The position numbers and the translations under genes are program-made. Below the pieces are notes generated by a model. It had not been told where the DNA came from, did not search any database, and worked only from the letters and a program-made list of their open reading frames with translations. Source: Flavobacteriaceae bacterium (GTDB taxonomy: Bacteria; Bacteroidota; Bacteroidia; Flavobacteriales; Flavobacteriaceae). Taken from it: 41,283 nucleotides of DNA. Positions 37,146 to 41,283 of this stretch are shown one piece after another (position 1 is the stretch's first letter; each line of letters begins with the position of its first letter). The stretch is from assembly GCA_947461425.1 (NCBI GenBank), contig CANHKZ010000008.1, forward strand, positions 1-41,283, written 5' to 3'.

Positions 37146-39926
37146 TTATTTTAATTTCTTTTTGATAGCTACTTCATGATAGGCCTCAATCACATCTCTT
37201 TCTTCGATATCGTTAAATCCTTTAATTTGGATACCACAGTCATACCCTTTAGCTACCTCTTTAACATCGTCTTTAAATCGCTTCAATGCTATTAATTCAC
37301 CATCGAACACTACCACCCCTTCTCTAATAACTCGAATCTTAGCGTTCCTAGTAATTTTTCCATCCATAACCATACATCCTGCAATAGAACCTACTTTAGA
37401 AATTTTAAATATTTCTCTAATTTCAGCTGTACCAAGAACTTCTTCTTTCATTTCAGGCGCTAACATTCCTTCCATAGCATCTTTCAAATCATCGATAGCA
37501 GCATAGATAATTGAATAGTAACGGATGTCAATTTCTTCTTTATCGGCTAGCTGTCTTGCATTTCCAGCAGGACGAACATTAAATCCAATAATAATTGCAT
37601 CAGATGCAGAAGCCAACATAACGTCAGTTTCAGTAATAGCACCAACTCCTTTATGTATAATATTAATCTGAACTTCTTCCGTTGATAATTTAGAGAACGA
37701 ATCAGATAATGCTTCTACAGAACCATCAACATCTCCTTTTAAAATTACATTCAATTCTTTAAACTGACCTAATGCAATTCTACGTCCAATTTCATCTAAA
37801 GTAATATGACGTTGCGTACGCACTGATTGTTCACGCATCAATTGAGAACGCTTAGAAGCAATTTGTTTAGCTTCTTTTTCATCTTCAAAAATATTGAATT
37901 TATCACCCGCAGTAGCAGCACCATCAAGACCTAAAACCGAAACTGGAGTTGAAGGACCTGCTTCCAAAACAACCTGACCTCTTTCATCATGCATAGCTTT
38001 AATTTTACCATGATGCTTCCCAGCCAACATATAATCTCCGATTTTCAAAGTTCCGTGTTGTACTAATAATGTAGAAACATATCCTTTTCCTTTATCCAAG
38101 AAAGCCTCAACAACAGTACCTTGAGCAGCTTTATTCGGATTTGATTTTAAATCTAAGATCTCTGCTTCCAACAATACTTTTTCAAGTAATTCTTTTACGC
38201 CTAAACCTGTTTTAGCTGAAATATCATGTGATTGTATTTTCCCCCCCCAATCTTCAACTAACAAATTCATACTTGCTAATTTTTCTTTAATTTTCTCAGG
38301 ATTTGAATTGGGTTTGTCTACCTTATTAATAGCAAAAATTATTGGAACACTAGCAGCTTGCGCATGGCTAATTGCCTCTTTTGTTTGCGGCATAATATCG
38401 TCATCCGCAGCAATTACTATAATAGCAATGTCTGTTACTTGTGCGCCACGTGCACGCATTGCAGTAAAGGCCTCGTGACCTGGCGTGTCTAAAAATGCGA
38501 TTTTTTGACCACTGTCTAAAGTTACCCCATAAGCTCCAATATGCTGAGTGATTCCTCCAGATTCTCCAGCAATAACATTTTCTTTACGTATATAATCTAA
38601 TAAAGAGGTTTTACCGTGATCTACGTGCCCCATAACTGTTACGATAGGTGCTCTGAACATCAAATCTTCTTCCTTATCTTCAACTATTTGAATAGCTTCT
38701 TCAATATCTACTGTAATGAATTCCACTTCATAACCAAATTCATCTGCTACAATAGTCAAGGTCTCAGCATCTAAACGCTGATTCATTGTAACCATGATTC
38801 CTAAAGACATACAAGTTCCAATTACTTTTGTGATTGGCACATCCATCATAATGGCTATTTCTCCTACTGTAACAAACTCCGTAACCTTAATTGTTTTACT
38901 TCCTTCGTCAATAGCTCTTTGCTCATCATCTGTTTTCTGACGATGGGTATCTCTTTTATCTCTTCTATATTTAGCAGCTTTAGACTTACCTCCTTTACCT
39001 TGAAGTTTTTCTAAAGTTTCACGGATTTGATTTTTTACTTCTTCTTCTGTAGGTTCAACTTTTGCTGTAATAGCAGGCCTGTTCCCTTTTACAAATCCTG
39101 GTTTAAAACCTCTATTTGCATTGAATCCACCTCCAGAATTTGGAGTGATTTTATTAGGATTTGGCGTACCTGGCTCTCCCGGAGTAGAAGGCTTAGCAAT
39201 AATCCGTTTTCGTTTATTTTTTGCCGCATTAGCTCCGGTTCCTGGCGCACCGGGTTTGTTAGGAGTAATTTTGGGCTCTTCTTTTTTCTTTTTTGGTTTA
39301 TTAAACTGAGACAGATCGATAGTCTGACCTGTTAAAGTGGCACCAGATAATTTTTGATATATAGTAGTGATAGTTTCATCTTCTTGCGCTTCGTCTGAAT
39401 CAATCTCAACTTTAACATCTTGAATAATTGCTTTTTTGGCGGCTTTTGGCTCAACCTCAACAACAGGTTTTTTTTCTTTTTTGTCTGAGATAGGTTTTTC
39501 TTGGGGAACTAATTTAATAGCATCTTGCGGTTTTTCTTCTTTGTTAGACGAAATAGTTACTGTTTTCTTAAGATGAAGATCTATTTTACCCACTTGAACT
39601 GGTCCTGTTACGATAGCTTTTGCTTTAATAACCTCTAAACGCTCTTCTTCTTGTTTGCGTTTTTCTTCAATCTCTTGTTCTCTTTGAATGCGTAATGCTT
39701 CTTTTTCTTTTCTTTTCTCCTCTCCTACTTCTTTAGAAGCTTCTTTATTCCCCTTATCGCCTGCAAATTGACTTTGTAAGATACTAAACTCACGCTCAGA
39801 AATTTTAGCATTTGGATTTGCATCAATAGCAATTCCTTTATCCTTAAGATAATCTACCGCTCTTTCTAACGAAATATTTAATTCCCTTAAAACCTTGTTT
39901 ATTCTAATTATTCTCTCTTCAGACAT
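37146..39926 (-). CDS. infB: Translation initiation factor IF-2
   Basis: VTVMGHVDHGKTSLLDYIRK, FLDTPGHEAFTAMRARGA, INKVDKP; charged N-terminal extension. Confidence 0.98.
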   Translation of the reverse strand: MSEERIIRINKVLRELNISLERAVDYLKDKGIAIDANPNAKISEREFSILQSQFAGDKGNKEASKEVGEEKRKEKEALRIQREQEIEEKRKQEEERLEVIKAKAIVTGPVQVGKIDLHLKKTVTISSNKEEKPQDAIKLVPQEKPISDKKEKKPVVEVEPKAAKKAIIQDVKVEIDSDEAQEDETITTIYQKLSGATLTGQTIDLSQFNKPKKKKEEPKITPNKPGAPGTGANAAKNKRKRIIAKPSTPGEPGTPNPNKITPNSGGGFNANRGFKPGFVKGNRPAITAKVEPTEEEVKNQIRETLEKLQGKGGKSKAAKYRRDKRDTHRQKTDDEQRAIDEGSKTIKVTEFVTVGEIAIMMDVPITKVIGTCMSLGIMVTMNQRLDAETLTIVADEFGYEVEFITVDIEEAIQIVEDKEEDLMFRAPIVTVMGHVDHGKTSLLDYIRKENVIAGESGGITQHIGAYGVTLDSGQKIAFLDTPGHEAFTAMRARGAQVTDIAIIVIAADDDIMPQTKEAISHAQAASVPIIFAINKVDKPNSNPEKIKEKLASMNLLVEDWGGKIQSHDISAKTGLGVKELLEKVLLEAEILDLKSNPNKAAQGTVVEAFLDKGKGYVSTLLVQHGTLKIGDYMLAGKHHGKIKAMHDERGQVVLEAGPSTPVSVLGLDGAATAGDKFNIFEDEKEAKQIASKRSQLMREQSVRTQRHITLDEIGRRIALGQFKELNVILKGDVDGSVEALSDSFSKLSTEEVQINIIHKGVGAITETDVMLASASDAIIIGFNVRPAGNARQLADKEEIDIRYYSIIYAAIDDLKDAMEGMLAPEMKEEVLGTAEIREIFKISKVGSIAGCMVMDGKITRNAKIRVIREGVVVFDGELIALKRFKDDVKEVAKGYDCGIQIKGFNDIEERDVIEAYHEVAIKKKLK

Positions 39927-40018
39927 AAAACCTTTTTATTATTACCTTTTTTATTATGTTTCTTAATTTCAATCGTACAATGCACCTTTTTGAAATTGAG
40001 ATATTGAACAGAATTTAA

Positions 40019-41266
40019 TTAATTATCAAATTCTTCTTTTAATATTCTTATTACTTCTAGAATGGTCTCTTCCTCTAAATCAGTTCTTCTTACTAAATCA
40101 TTTACATCTTGTTTTAAAATACTTCTAGCAGTATCTAAACCGATTTTGGCAAATTCATCAATAATCCATTCTTCAATTTCGTCAGAGAATTCAGTCAATT
40201 CAATATCATCTTCTTCTCCACCAGCAACATCTCCTTCACGAATAACATCCAATTCGTATCCAGTTAATAAACCAGCCAACTTTATATTATGTCCTCCTCT
40301 ACCAATAGCTTTTGAAACCTCTTCTAACTTCAAGAATACTTCTGCTCTTTTTGTCTCTTCGTTAATTTTGATTGACGAAACTTTTGCTGGACTCAAAGCA
40401 CGAGTTATGTATAACTGAATGTTACTAGTAAAATTAATCACATCAATATTTTCATTCCCTAATTCACGAACAATTCCGTGAATACGTGATCCTTTCATAC
40501 CAACACAAGCTCCAACAGGGTCAATTCTATCGTCATAAGAGTCGACAGCTACTTTTGCTTTTTCGCCAGGAATTCTCACCACATTTTTAACCATAATTAA
40601 ACCGTCAAAAACCTCTGGAATTTCTTGTTCAAATAATTTTTCCAAGAACACATCTGATGTTCTTGACATTACAATTTGAGGTTTATTTCCTTTCAATTCA
40701 ACGCTTTCAATAATTCCACGAACATTATCTCCTTTTCGGAAAAAGTCAGAAGGAATTTGTTTTTCTTTTGGTAAAACAATTTCATTTCCTTCGTCATCGA
40801 CCAAAATTACTACTCTTGGTCTAACATGATGCACTTCAGCGGTATAAATTTCACCAATAATATCTTTAAATTGCTTGTACAAATTAGTATTATCGTGTTC
40901 GTGAATTTTAGAAATCAAGTTTTGACGCAAAGCCAAAATAGCTCTTCTACCTAAATCGATTAACTTTACTTCTTCGGAAACCTCTTCACCAATTTCGAAA
41001 TCGGCTTCAATTTTTCTTGCTTCTGAAAGAGTTATCTCTTCGTTTTCAAAATCTAAATCCTCATCAGCAACGATAACTCTTCGTCTCCAAATTTCCATAT
41101 CTCCTTTATCAGGATTGATAATGATATCGAAATTATCATCTGACCCGTATTTTTTCTTTAATGCATTTCTAAATACATCTTCTAAAATTGCCATAAGCGT
41201 TACACGATCAATAAGTTTATCATCTTTAAACTCTGAAAATGAATCGATTAATGCTAAATTTTCCAT
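40019..41266 (-). CDS. nusA: Transcription termination/antitermination factor NusA
   Basis: MENLALIDSFSEFKDDKLIDRVTLMAILEDVFRNALKKKYG, RTSDVFLEKLFEQEIPEVFDGLI, DPVGACVGMKGSRI; upstream of infB. Confidence 0.97.
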   Translation of the reverse strand: MENLALIDSFSEFKDDKLIDRVTLMAILEDVFRNALKKKYGSDDNFDIIINPDKGDMEIWRRRVIVADEDLDFENEEITLSEARKIEADFEIGEEVSEEVKLIDLGRRAILALRQNLISKIHEHDNTNLYKQFKDIIGEIYTAEVHHVRPRVVILVDDEGNEIVLPKEKQIPSDFFRKGDNVRGIIESVELKGNKPQIVMSRTSDVFLEKLFEQEIPEVFDGLIMVKNVVRIPGEKAKVAVDSYDDRIDPVGACVGMKGSRIHGIVRELGNENIDVINFTSNIQLYITRALSPAKVSSIKINEETKRAEVFLKLEEVSKAIGRGGHNIKLAGLLTGYELDVIREGDVAGGEEDDIELTEFSDEIEEWIIDEFAKIGLDTARSILKQDVNDLVRRTDLEEETILEVIRILKEEFDN

Positions 41267-41283
41267 GCGAATTCTTAATTTAA

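Noticed and set aside
3129-39335. Numerous short ORFs (60-118 aa) antisense to large genes, e.g. 3129-3338, 15594-15896, 39027-39335, 40062-40418
   Set aside because: They lie fully inside well-supported genes on the other strand or frame, have low-complexity or mirrored repeat composition, and show no family motif.
39000-39900. Low-complexity Lys/Glu/Pro-rich segment of IF-2 as a novel domain
   Set aside because: Variable charged N-terminal extensions are normal in IF-2.

Overview
This AT-rich window looks like Flavobacteriia (Bacteroidota), judged from an ActABCDEF/cox cluster, SusC/SusD, a SPOR protein and nusA-infB. The left half (about 1.5-23.1 kb) is a compact fructan/sucrose-type polysaccharide utilization locus (PUL). 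It holds SusC/SusD, a secreted GH32 fructan hydrolase, two MFS sugar transporters, two PfkB sugar kinases and a LacI regulator. On the susCD strand it continues into a less understood set of envelope genes: two tandem FG-GAP/VCBS + ASPIC/UnbV lipoproteins, a vanadium-haloperoxidase/PAP2-like lipoprotein and an SRPBCC-like protein. Three near-identical palindromes (CGAAAACGTTTTCG type) lie upstream of the three sugar-metabolism units and probably define a local LacI regulon. The right half is conserved housekeeping sequence: queG, ruvB, cox subunits I and II, alternative complex III, a SPOR protein, infB and nusA, plus a truncated maeB at the left edge. I found no rRNA, tRNA, CRISPR array, transposase or phage gene. 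The best candidate for an under-described system is the SusCD - UnbV x2 - haloperoxidase module with its shared operators and a double hairpin between its parts.
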